DNA of 57,376 nt from JAHFUI01 sp041485905 (lineage in GTDB: Bacteria > Acidobacteriota > Vicinamibacteria > Vicinamibacterales > CAVVIG01), in contig JBGPKK010000007.1 in assembly GCA_041485905.1 (NCBI GenBank), positions 1-57,376 of the forward strand. Direction: 5' to 3'. Of this stretch, positions 24,405-32,022 are shown piece by piece (the first letter of the stretch is position 1; each line of letters begins with the position of its first letter). A program made the translations under genes and the position numbers. The notes under the pieces were generated by a model. It ran no database searches and was not told the origin of the DNA. It saw nothing but the letters and a program-made list of their open reading frames with translations.

Positions 24405-25514
24405 ATGCGCAGTCGATCGACCATCGTCGGTACGCTGGCAAGCGTGATCGGAGTCGTGGTCGCGGCGGCCGTCGCGCCCGTCGCAGGTCAGGCGCCTGCC
24501 GCCAAAGCGCCCGCCGCGAAGACTGCTGCGAAACCGTTTGCGACGCCGAAGACACCGTGGGGCGATCCGGATGTGTCGGGAACCTGGTCGACCGACGATC
24601 TGCGCGGACTTCCGACGCAGCGGGCGGACGAGTTCGCCGGCCGCGCGGAGCTGTCGGACGAGGAATTCGCCAAGCGCGTCGAAGCCAACAACAGGACGAG
24701 GACGCAGGAGCTCAATCGTGTGGGCGCGTTCCGGAACGACGTCGGCACGCGCACGTTCCGGCAGACGTCGCTGGTCGTGGAGCCGGCCGACGGGAGAATT
24801 CCTCCGATGACGCCGGAGGCGACGGCGAGAGGCGCCGCCGTGGCGGCGGTTCGACGTTCGGCGCCGACGTCATGGCTGGATCGCAGCTTTTATGATCGCT
24901 GCATCACGCGCGGCGTTCTCGGCTCGATCATGCCGGTGATCTACGGCAACGGGAACATGATTTTCCAGTCGCCGGGTTACGTCACCATCACTTACGAGAT
25001 GGTCCACGACACGCGCATCATTCCGCTCGACGGCCGTCCGCACGTCGGCAAGAACATCCGCCAGTATCTGGGAGACGCGCGCGGCCACTGGGAGGGCAGC
25101 ACGCTGGTCGTCGAGACGACGAATTTCCTCGGCAACACGACAGGAGTTGGCGGCAACGGTGGCGGCACGGGGACAAGCGAGGCGCTGCGACTGACCGAAC
25201 GGTTCACGCGCGTGGCGGGGGACGTCCTCAATTACGAAGTCACCGTCGACGATCCGAAGACGTACACGCGCCCGTGGAAGATGCTGCTTCCGCTGACGTC
25301 GACGCCCGGGTATCAGGTGCTGCCGTACGAGTGTCATGAAGGGAATCTGGCGATAAGGAACATCCTCAGCGCGGCCCGCTCTGAAGAGAAAGCCACCGAA
25401 GAGGCCTTGAAGAAAGGGTTGAAGCCGCCGCCACCTTCGGTCTGGGCAGGCAATTTCGCTGCACCTGCTCAAGCGGCTCCTGCCGCGGAAGCAGAAGGGC
25501 CGCCGGAACGGTGA
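24405..25514 (+). CDS. Exported TPWGDPD-family protein, array member 1 (type A)
   Basis: A 369-residue exported protein, first of seven tandem paralogues. A signal peptide ends near PVAGQ, a low-complexity Ala/Lys/Pro linker follows, then KTPWGDPDVSGTWSTDD. Type A hallmarks are RAELSDEEFAKR and GAFRNDVGTRTFRQTS. The shared core is YDRCITRGVLGS, PVIYGNGNMIF, YEMVHDTRIIPLDGRPHVG, GHWEGSTLVVETTNF and YECHEGN. The two cysteines (CITRG, CHEGN) are conserved in nearly all members and probably form a disulfide. A strong GAGGAGGG precedes the ATG. I do not recognise a characterised function. The WEG-TLVVET pattern recalls beta-sandwich domains common in exported acidobacterial proteins. Confidence 0.82.
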   Translation: MRSRSTIVGTLASVIGVVVAAAVAPVAGQAPAAKAPAAKTAAKPFATPKTPWGDPDVSGTWSTDDLRGLPTQRADEFAGRAELSDEEFAKRVEANNRTRTQELNRVGAFRNDVGTRTFRQTSLVVEPADGRIPPMTPEATARGAAVAAVRRSAPTSWLDRSFYDRCITRGVLGSIMPVIYGNGNMIFQSPGYVTITYEMVHDTRIIPLDGRPHVGKNIRQYLGDARGHWEGSTLVVETTNFLGNTTGVGGNGGGTGTSEALRLTERFTRVAGDVLNYEVTVDDPKTYTRPWKMLLPLTSTPGYQVLPYECHEGNLAIRNILSAARSEEKATEEALKKGLKPPPPSVWAGNFAAPAQAAPAAEAEGPPER

Positions 25515-25579
25515 ATCAGTCGACAGTCGACAGTCGTCGGTCGTCAGTCAGTCGACGGTCGGAAACGAAGGAGCATTCA

Positions 25580-26572
25580 ATGACTAAGCGATACGGTTTG
25601 ATGAGCGCGCTGGCAGTGGTGACGGCGATTGCGGGGCTGGCGGTCGTGCCCGTCGTGGCACAAGCGCCCAAGCCTGCGGCGAAGGCGCCGGCGAAGGCCT
25701 TCACGCCGGTGAAAACGCCGTGGGGCGACCCGGACCTGCAGGGCATTTACACCAACAAGGACGAGAACGGCATCCCGTTCGAGAAGCCGAGCCAGTTCGA
25801 AGGCAAGAAGCTCGAAGACGTCGTCGACGATTCCGAGTTCGCTGAGGCCGTTCGGGCGCGCAACGCGTCGGCTCCCACGCGTGCCATCGGCATCGGCGGC
25901 GCCGACACAGGCGCGGGTCCGATCCATTGGTACGAGCACTACGACGCCAAGAACAGCCGGCCGTGGCTCGTCACCGAGCCTGCAGACGGCAAGATTCCGC
26001 CGACGACTCCCGAAGCGCAGAAGCGGGCAGCCGAGCGTGCGGCGGCAAGAAGCGGGCGCGGCCCGGCCGATTCGTACGAGGATCGCAGCCTCTACGACCA
26101 GTGCATCACCCGCGGCCTGCCCGGCTCGATGATGCCGGCCATCTACGGCAACTCGTATCAAATCCATCAGGGGCCCGGATTCGTGGCGATTCGCTACGAG
26201 ATGATCCACGAGACGCGTGTCATCCCGCTCGATGGTCGCGCGCACGTGGGCTCGAAAATCCGCACCTACATGGGCGACGCGGTCGGACACTGGGAAGGCA
26301 ACACGCTGGTCGTCGAGACGACGAATTTCCGCGATCCCAACCGCGGCGCGAGTGAGAAGCTGAAGCTGATCGAGCACTTCAAGCCGGTCGCGCCTAACAA
26401 GGTCGAGTGGGCGGTGACCTACGACGATGCGGCGACATGGGCGAGACCCTGGACATTTGCCATGAATTTGACCAAAGACGCAACGCAGGCGCCCTTCGAG
26501 TACGCGTGTCACGAAGGGAATTACGGGCTGCGCAACATCCTCAGCGCCGCGCGTTCCGAGGAGAAGAAATGA
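25580..26572 (+). CDS. Exported TPWGDPD-family protein, array member 2 (type B)
   Basis: A 330-residue member. Signal peptide MTKRYGLMSALAVVTAIAGL ends at VVAQ. The linker leads to KTPWGDPDLQGIYTNKDENG and the type B signature FEGKKLEDV followed by GADTGAGPIHWYEHYDAKNS. The core and CHEGN tail are as in member 1. The ATG at 25580 is preferred over the frame-open start at 25511 because of GAAGGAG spacing and the signal peptide; the skipped leader is a run of CAGTCGACAGTCG-type direct repeats. Its stop overlaps the next start as ATGA, so members 2 and 3 are coupled. Function unknown. Confidence 0.82.
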   Translation: MTKRYGLMSALAVVTAIAGLAVVPVVAQAPKPAAKAPAKAFTPVKTPWGDPDLQGIYTNKDENGIPFEKPSQFEGKKLEDVVDDSEFAEAVRARNASAPTRAIGIGGADTGAGPIHWYEHYDAKNSRPWLVTEPADGKIPPTTPEAQKRAAERAAARSGRGPADSYEDRSLYDQCITRGLPGSMMPAIYGNSYQIHQGPGFVAIRYEMIHETRVIPLDGRAHVGSKIRTYMGDAVGHWEGNTLVVETTNFRDPNRGASEKLKLIEHFKPVAPNKVEWAVTYDDAATWARPWTFAMNLTKDATQAPFEYACHEGNYGLRNILSAARSEEKK

Positions 26573-27579
26573 TCGCGCGACGTGTCACCCGCGACCTCGC
26601 GATCGTCCTGTCGATCGCATCGTTGATGGCCGTCTCCGCGGCGGCTCAACAGAAGCAGCCGGCCGGTGCGCCGAAGCCTGCGGCGAAGGCGACGTCGAAG
26701 ACCTTCACGCCGTCGAAAACGCCGTGGGGCGACCCGGATCTGCAGGGCATCTACACGAACAAGGACGAGAGCGGCATACCGATCGAACGGCCCGCGCAGT
26801 TCGAAGGCAAGTCGCTCGACGACGTGGACGACTCCGAATTCGCTGAGATCGTCCGGCAGCGCAACGAAGCCGCTCGCGCGCGCGCGCCCCTGGCCGGCGG
26901 CGCCGAAACCGGTGCGGGCCCGATCCACTGGTTCGAGAACTACGACGCGAAGAACAGCCGGGCGTGGCTCCTGGTCGATCCGGCGGACGGACGAATTCCG
27001 CCGGCGACGCCCGAATCGCAGCAGCGGGCGGCCGATCGCGCGGCGGCACGAACCGGCCATGGCGCCGCCGATTCGTACGAGTATCGCAGCCTCTACGACC
27101 AGTGCATTACGCGCGGGCTGCCGGGGTCGATGATGCCGGCCATCTACGGCAACTCGTACGAAATCCATCAGGGTCAGGGGTTCGTCGCGATCCGCTACGA
27201 GATGATCCACGAGACGCGCATCATCCCGCTCGACGGACGCGCTCACGTCAGCTCGAAAATCCCCACCTACATGGGCGACGCGCGCGGACATTTTGAAGGA
27301 AACACACTGGTCGTCGAGACGACCAATTTCCGCGATCCCAATCGGGGCGCGAGCGAGAAGCTTCGGCTCATCGAGCACTTCAAGCCGATGGCGGCGAACA
27401 AAGTGGAGTGGTCGGTGACCTACGACGATCAGTCGACGTGGGTAAGGCCGTGGACGTATGCGATGAACCTGACGAAGGACCCCACTCAGGCGCCGTTCGA
27501 GTACGCCTGCCACGAGGGGAACTACGGGCTGGCGAACATCCTCAGCGCCGCCCGCGCCGACGAGAGAAAGGCGAAATGA
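26569..27579 (+). CDS. Exported TPWGDPD-family protein, array member 3 (type B)
   Basis: A 336-residue member closest to member 2 (same TNKDESGIP, GAETGAGPIHWFENYDAKNS, YDQCITRGLPGSMMPAIYGN). Signal peptide MIARRVTRDLAIVLSIASLM ends near AAAQ. It starts inside the stop of member 2 (ATGA) and ends in another ATGA that opens a frame through an inverted repeat before member 4. The very high similarity to member 2 indicates recent tandem duplication. Function unknown; probably periplasmic or secreted with one disulfide. Confidence 0.82.
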   Translation: MIARRVTRDLAIVLSIASLMAVSAAAQQKQPAGAPKPAAKATSKTFTPSKTPWGDPDLQGIYTNKDESGIPIERPAQFEGKSLDDVDDSEFAEIVRQRNEAARARAPLAGGAETGAGPIHWFENYDAKNSRAWLLVDPADGRIPPATPESQQRAADRAAARTGHGAADSYEYRSLYDQCITRGLPGSMMPAIYGNSYEIHQGQGFVAIRYEMIHETRIIPLDGRAHVSSKIPTYMGDARGHFEGNTLVVETTNFRDPNRGASEKLRLIEHFKPMAANKVEWSVTYDDQSTWVRPWTYAMNLTKDPTQAPFEYACHEGNYGLANILSAARADERKAK

Positions 27580-27580
27580 A

Positions 27581-27671
27581 GATCAAGCACAAAGGACACC
27601 AAGGACACCAAGGTCAAGATCGTTGGCGTCGGGATCGGCCCTTTGTGTCCGTTGTGTCCTTTGTGTTGATC
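27581..27671. repeat. Large imperfect inverted repeat (AAGGACACCAAGGACACC element)
   Basis: Arms at 27581-27613 and 27639-27671 pair over about 28 of 33 bases with a 25-base loop. The left arm contains AAAGGACACCAAGGACACC and the right arm TTTGTGTCCGTTGTGTCC. It fills the spacer between members 3 and 4 and supplies an in-frame extension (KIKHKGHQGHQG). It looks like a non-autonomous repeat of the kind scattered through many genomes. Confidence 0.75.
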
Positions 27672-27674
27672 CAG

Positions 27675-28247
27675 ATGACCACCCGATTGGTTTCAACGCT
27701 GGCGATCAGCATCGCCGTCGCGCCGATGATGGTCGTACCCGCCGCCGGTCAAACGCAGGCCGCCGCGAGGTCTGCGGGGAAGGCGAAAGCCTACGCGCCG
27801 CCCAGGACTGCCTGGGGCGATCCCGATCTACAGGGCAACTTCACCAACAAGGACGAGAGCGGCATCCCCTTCGAGCGCCCGAACGAATTCGAAGGCAAGA
27901 AGATAGACGATGTCGCCGATGCGGAACTGGCCGAATTGATCAAGGAGCGTGCATCACAGGCGGCGCAACGGGCTCCCGGGATCGGAGGGGCGGACACGGG
28001 AGCGGGACCGATCCACTGGTACGAGAACTACAACGCGAAGAACAGCCGTCCGTGGCTCGTCATCGATCCGGCGGATGGAAAAATCCCGCCGATGACGCCT
28101 GAAGCGCAGGCGCGTATCGCGGCCATGCCGCCCGCGCGCAGCAGCTTCACGGGCGGCCCGCAGCCGCCGTTCGAGTACGCGTGCCATGAAGGTAATTATG
28201 GCATGCCGAACATCCTGAGAGGCGAGCGCGCGGCGGAGAAGAAGTAG
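27675..28247 (+). CDS. TPWGDPD-family protein, array member 4, internally deleted
   Basis: A 190-residue type B member. Signal peptide MTTRLVSTLAISIAVAPMMV ends at AAGQ. It keeps TAWGDPDLQGNFTNKDES, FEGKKIDDV, GADTGAGPIHWYENYNAKNS and PADGKIPPMTPEAQ. Then it jumps from ARSSFTGG straight to PPFEYACHEGNYGMPNIL. About 140 residues, including the CITRG cysteine and the GHWEG core, are missing, with the frame kept. The partner cysteine of the proposed disulfide is therefore lost. It may be a decaying gene or a shortened stable form. The ATG at 27675 has no good ribosome-binding site because the inverted repeat lies directly upstream; the coupled ATG at 27576 is the alternative. Confidence 0.7.
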   Translation: MTTRLVSTLAISIAVAPMMVVPAAGQTQAAARSAGKAKAYAPPRTAWGDPDLQGNFTNKDESGIPFERPNEFEGKKIDDVADAELAELIKERASQAAQRAPGIGGADTGAGPIHWYENYNAKNSRPWLVIDPADGKIPPMTPEAQARIAAMPPARSSFTGGPQPPFEYACHEGNYGMPNILRGERAAEKK

Positions 28248-28265
28248 CCACACGTGCTTTTTCAT

Positions 28266-28431
28266 CCGAGGCCGAGAGTCTACGCTCGAGGCCGAGGGAC
28301 GAGAAGTTCTGCCAGCGAGCGGGGGTGGGGCCCACACCGTTCCCCGAGGCCGAGAGTCTACGCTCGAGGCCGAGGGACGAGAAGTTCTGCTAGCGAGCGG
28401 GGGTGGGGCCCCGCGAGAATTAATAAAGGAG
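28266..28431. repeat. Two direct copies of a 68-88 bp leader repeat before array member 5
   Basis: Copy 1 (28266-28332) and copy 2 (28344-28431) share CCGAGGCCGAGAGTCTACGC, then CTCGAGGCCGAGGGACGAGA and AGTTCTGC. Copy 2 continues through GGGGTGGGGCCCCGCGAGAA into the AAAGGAGAT ribosome-binding site of member 5. A third copy precedes member 6. Confidence 0.85.
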
Positions 28432-28438
28432 ATCCGAC

Positions 28439-29467
28439 ATGGTCAGACGATGGTTGGCAGTCGCGATCGCGCTGACGGCGGCGTGCCTCATCGCGTCTTT
28501 CGCGGTGGTGACGGTCGAGGCGCAGACCGCCGCCGCGAAGAAGGCGACGTCGTCGGCCAGGAGCGGGAAGGCGTACGCGCTGCCGCGAACACCGTGGGGC
28601 GATCCGGACCTGCACGGCGTCTATACGAACAACGACGAAAGCGGGATTCCGCTCGAGCGGCCGAACCAGTTCGAGGGCAAGCGCCTCGAGGACGTGTCCG
28701 AGGGCGAGCTCGAGCAGCTCCGCGACCAGCGCGAGGTTCAGCGTATCGCCGCCGCGCCGAATCTCGGCGGCATTCCTGGGACGAACCCGGTGCACTGGTT
28801 CGAGAACTTCGGCGCGAAGAACAGCCGCGCGTGGCTGCTCGTCGATCCGCCCGATGGTCGCGTCCCGCCGCTGACCGAGGAGGCGCGGCAAAGACCCGCA
28901 GTCCGCGGCGGCAGCAGCTTCGGAGGCGGCCCCTTCAACAGCCACCAGGACTTCAGCCTGTACGACCGCTGCATCACGCGCGGCATCCCCGGCTCGATGA
29001 TGCCGGCCATCTACGGCAACGCCTATCAGATCGTGCAGGGTCCGGGCTGGGTGGGAATCCGCTACGAAATGATCCACGAGACCCGCGTCATTCCGCTGGG
29101 CGACCGCCCGCACGTCGGGAACGGGATCAGGTTGGATATGGGCGATCCCCGCGGGCACTGGGAAGGCGACACGCTCGTGGTTGAGACGACCAATTTCACG
29201 AAGCGGAGCGCGTACAGAAACGCCAACCCCGACACGTTCCGTCTCGTCGAGCGCTTCAAGCCGGTCGATGCGAACACCGTCGAATGGTCCGTGACGCTCA
29301 ACGATCCGACGACGTGGACGCGGCCGTGGACCTACTCGATGAACCTGGCCAGGGGCGGCCCCGCGCAGCAGCCATTCGAGTACGCCTGCCACGAGGGGAA
29401 TTACGGCATGCAGAACATGCTCAACGTCGCTCGGAAGGCCGAGCGCGACGCGGCGGAGAAGAAGTAG
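28439..29467 (+). CDS. Exported TPWGDPD-family protein, array member 5 (type B variant)
   Basis: A 342-residue member. Signal peptide MVRRWLAVAIALTAACLIAS ends at VEAQ. The motif is NTPWGDPD-like (RTPWGDPDLHGVYTNNDESG), with the type B segment altered to NLGGIPGTNPVHWFENFGAK. The core YDRCITRGIPGSMMPAIYGN, GHWEGDTLVVETTNF and YACHEGNYGM is intact. AAAGGAGAT lies eight bases before the ATG within the duplicated leader. Function unknown. Confidence 0.82.
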   Translation: MVRRWLAVAIALTAACLIASFAVVTVEAQTAAAKKATSSARSGKAYALPRTPWGDPDLHGVYTNNDESGIPLERPNQFEGKRLEDVSEGELEQLRDQREVQRIAAAPNLGGIPGTNPVHWFENFGAKNSRAWLLVDPPDGRVPPLTEEARQRPAVRGGSSFGGGPFNSHQDFSLYDRCITRGIPGSMMPAIYGNAYQIVQGPGWVGIRYEMIHETRVIPLGDRPHVGNGIRLDMGDPRGHWEGDTLVVETTNFTKRSAYRNANPDTFRLVERFKPVDANTVEWSVTLNDPTTWTRPWTYSMNLARGGPAQQPFEYACHEGNYGMQNMLNVARKAERDAAEKK

Positions 29468-29478
29468 GCAGAGGTCAC

Positions 29479-29567
29479 CCGAGGCCGAGAGTCTACGCTC
29501 GAGGCCGAGGGTCGGGAAGTTCTGCCAGCGAGCGGGGGTGGGGCCCCGCGAGAACTAATAAAGGAGA
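29479..29567. repeat. Third copy of the leader repeat, before array member 6
   Basis: Nearly identical to 28344-28431, including CCCCGCGAGAA, TAATAAAGGAGAT and the ribosome-binding site. Duplication of the leader together with the first codons of the next gene suggests the repeat was copied with the gene. Confidence 0.85.
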
Positions 29568-29574
29568 TCTCGAG

Positions 29575-30687
29575 ATGGCCAGACGACTCTTCACGATAGC
29601 GAGCGCGCTGACGGCGGCGTTGCTCATCGCGTCTTTAGCGGTGGTGACGGCCGCGGCGCAGACCCCGGCCCCGAAGGCCGCGACGGCGGCGAAGGGGAAA
29701 GTGTGGAGCGCGTCCAAGACGCCGTGGGGCGATCCCGATCTGCAGGGGGTCTGGACGAGCGACGACATGCTCAGCGTGCCGATGGAACGTCCCGAGACGT
29801 TTGCGGGTCGAGCGGAACTGACCGACGAGGAATTTGCCGAGCGCTCGAAACGGGATCAGGCGGCCCTCGATCGGAACAAGGGCGCGGTCGGGGCCTTCCG
29901 AGGTGACGTCGGGACGAGAACGTTCCGCCAGACGTCGCGCGTCATCGAGCCCGCCGACGGCCGGATTCCGCCCACCACGCCTCTGGCGCAGCAGCGGATG
30001 GCTGCCCGCCAGTACGCCCGCAGCAACGCGCCATCGTCGTGGACCGACCGCAGCCTGTACGATCGGTGCATCACGCGCGGGGTGCTCGGGTCAACGCTGC
30101 CGGTCATCTACGGGAACGGCAATCAGATTTTCCAGACACCGAACTATGTCGTGATCAACTACGAGATGGTGCACGATACCCGCGTCATCCCGCTGGACGG
30201 CCGCCCGCACGTGGGCGCGAATCTCAGGACCTACCTGGGAGATGCGCGCGGCCACTGGGAAGGCAATACGCTCGTCGTCGAGACCACGAACTTTCTGGAC
30301 AACAAGACGGGCATCGGCGGCAACGGCGGCGGCGCGCCGACGACCGAGGCGCTGAAGATCGTCGAACGGTTTACGCGCGTCGAGGCCGGCATTCAATATG
30401 AGGCATCGATCGACGATTCGAAGACCTACACGCGTCCGTGGAAGATCGGTATGACGCTCACGACGCAGCCTGGCTATCAAATCCTTCCGTACGAATGCCA
30501 CGAAGGGAATCGGGCCATGGAGGACATGCTCAGCGCCGCCCGCACGTACGACAAGGCGGTCGACGAAGCGGTGAAGAAAGGTCTGCCGATGCCGCCTTCC
30601 GTGTGGCTGGATGGTCAGGTGGGCAACGTGTACGGACCGACGCCCGGCCAGGTTCCAGTGAACTTGAACGAGACGCCCTCTCGTTAG
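29575..30687 (+). CDS. Exported TPWGDPD-family protein, array member 6 (type A)
   Basis: A 370-residue type A member, closest to member 1 although four type B genes lie between them (RAELTDEEFAER, GAFRGDVGTRTFRQTSRVIE, IYGNGNQIFQTPNYVVINYE, NKTGIGGNGGG). Its signal peptide resembles that of member 5 (ALTAALLIASLAVVTAAAQ against ALTAACLIASFAVVTVEAQ), so the 5-prime end and leader may have been shared by recombination. The C-terminus extends past CHEGN with KKGLPMPPSVWLDGQ, as in member 1. Function unknown. Confidence 0.82.
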   Translation: MARRLFTIASALTAALLIASLAVVTAAAQTPAPKAATAAKGKVWSASKTPWGDPDLQGVWTSDDMLSVPMERPETFAGRAELTDEEFAERSKRDQAALDRNKGAVGAFRGDVGTRTFRQTSRVIEPADGRIPPTTPLAQQRMAARQYARSNAPSSWTDRSLYDRCITRGVLGSTLPVIYGNGNQIFQTPNYVVINYEMVHDTRVIPLDGRPHVGANLRTYLGDARGHWEGNTLVVETTNFLDNKTGIGGNGGGAPTTEALKIVERFTRVEAGIQYEASIDDSKTYTRPWKIGMTLTTQPGYQILPYECHEGNRAMEDMLSAARTYDKAVDEAVKKGLPMPPSVWLDGQVGNVYGPTPGQVPVNLNETPSR

Positions 30688-30695
30688 GAGACGAA

Positions 30696-31745
30696 ATGGC
30701 GAGACGACTGCTGGGGGCATCCGGTCTGTCGGTGCTGGCGTTCGTCCTGTTCGCCGTGCCCATTGCCGGTCAGGCGCCAGTGATTCCCAAACCGCCCAAG
30801 GCGCCGAAAGCCGGCTGGACGCCGCCGAAAACACCGTGGGGCGACCCGGACATCTCGGGCAACTTCACGAACAAGTACGAGCAGGGCACACCGATGGAGC
30901 GGCCGGCCGGCCTGGAAGGCCGCAAGGTTGATGATGTACGGGGTGACGATCTCGCGCGGCTGGTTCAGGAGCGGCAGCGACTGGCCGAAGAGCGGGCGCC
31001 GTTCCTGGCCGGCGATCCCACGGGACGGATCCGCGGCAACGGCGCGTTCAGCGATCGCGGCGAGATGGGCAAGGGCAACCGCGCGTGGATGATCATCGAA
31101 CCGGCTGACGGCAAGATTCCGCCGACCACTGCCGAGGCCCAGCAGCGCGCGGCCGCGCGCGCAGCCGCACGCACGGGACGCGCGACGAGCAGCTTTTCGA
31201 ATACCGGATTCGACAGCTACCTCGATTTCAGCCTGTACGACCGCTGCATCACCAGAGGCCTGCCCGGATCGATGCTCCCGGCCATTTACGGCGATTCGTA
31301 TCACATCGTGCAGGGGCCCGGCTATGTGGCCATCCGGTACGAGATGATTCACGAGACGCGGGTGATTCCGCTCGACAATCGACCGCACGTCAGCAAGAAG
31401 CTTCATCTCGACATGGGCGATGCCCGCGGACATTGGGAAGGCAACTCGCTCGTCGTCGAAACCACGAACTTCAGGAATCGAACGGCCTACCGTCAGGCCA
31501 GCCAGGAAACGCTCAAGCTGATCGAGCGCTTCACGCGGACTGCTCAGGACGTCGTCGAATGGACCGTGACGGTGGACGATCCGTCCACGTGGGTCAGGCC
31601 CTGGACGTTCTCGCTGCCGTTGACGATGAACGACGGCGAGGCCGTCATGGAGTACGCCTGCCACGAAGGCAACTACGCCATCAGCAACATACTCAGCGGG
31701 GCCCGCTCCGACGAGCGCGAGGCCGCCGCGGCCGCGAAGAAGTAA
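30696..31745 (+). CDS. Exported TPWGDPD-family protein, array member 7 (divergent type)
   Basis: A 349-residue member. Signal peptide MARRLLGASGLSVLAFVLFA ends near IAGQ. It has TPWGDPDISGNFTNKYEQG and a distinct variable segment (RIRGNGAFSDRGEMGKGNRA), then YDRCITRGLPGSMLPAIYGD, GHWEGNSLVVETTNF and YACHEGNYAI. It starts nine bases after member 6, and its TAGGAG ribosome-binding site overlaps that stop codon. Last of the array. Function unknown. Confidence 0.82.
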   Translation: MARRLLGASGLSVLAFVLFAVPIAGQAPVIPKPPKAPKAGWTPPKTPWGDPDISGNFTNKYEQGTPMERPAGLEGRKVDDVRGDDLARLVQERQRLAEERAPFLAGDPTGRIRGNGAFSDRGEMGKGNRAWMIIEPADGKIPPTTAEAQQRAAARAAARTGRATSSFSNTGFDSYLDFSLYDRCITRGLPGSMLPAIYGDSYHIVQGPGYVAIRYEMIHETRVIPLDNRPHVSKKLHLDMGDARGHWEGNSLVVETTNFRNRTAYRQASQETLKLIERFTRTAQDVVEWTVTVDDPSTWVRPWTFSLPLTMNDGEAVMEYACHEGNYAISNILSGARSDEREAAAAAKK

Positions 31746-31757
31746 GGTTCCGCCTCG

Positions 31758-31979
31758 ATGAAATCCTCAGAGCTCGTTAGCGTTTCGACATTCCCGTCAA
31801 CGGCAGATGCCCAGATCGCGAAAGGCATTTTGGATGAGGCCAGCATCGAGTCCATGATCCGAGCCGACAATGCTGGTGGAATGTATCCACCTCTCAGCCG
31901 GGCCGAATTGCTCGTCAGAGCCGAAGACCTTCAGAGGGCGAACGAAGCATTGAACAGACGGCACCGTCGCTCGGACTGA
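31758..31979 (+). CDS. DUF2007-family small protein
   Basis: A 73-residue protein with the DUF2007 pattern: ELVSVSTFPSTADAQIAKGI, then EASIESMIRADNAGG and LLVRAEDLQRANEAL. It has a beta-alpha-beta ferredoxin-like layout and was labelled putative signal transducing protein in the family description. No signal peptide, so cytoplasmic. It begins 12 bases after the array and may be co-transcribed. The residues around 40-50 that vary in the family include a GGMYPP loop. The role is unknown. Confidence 0.75.
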   Translation: MKSSELVSVSTFPSTADAQIAKGILDEASIESMIRADNAGGMYPPLSRAELLVRAEDLQRANEALNRRHRRSD

Positions 31980-32022
31980 CCCGGCCGACAGCTGAAAGCT
32001 GGCCGCTGTAAGCTTCTGCGTC

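Noticed and set aside
27576..27674. Coupled ATG giving KIKHKGHQGHQG before array member 4
   Set aside because: These codons are an inverted repeat and precede a normal signal peptide at 27675, though translation coupling from here cannot be excluded.
28266..29567. Possible CRISPR array
   Set aside because: The repeats are 68-88 bases long, only three copies, not regularly spaced by unique spacers, and they end in ribosome-binding sites. No cas genes are present.
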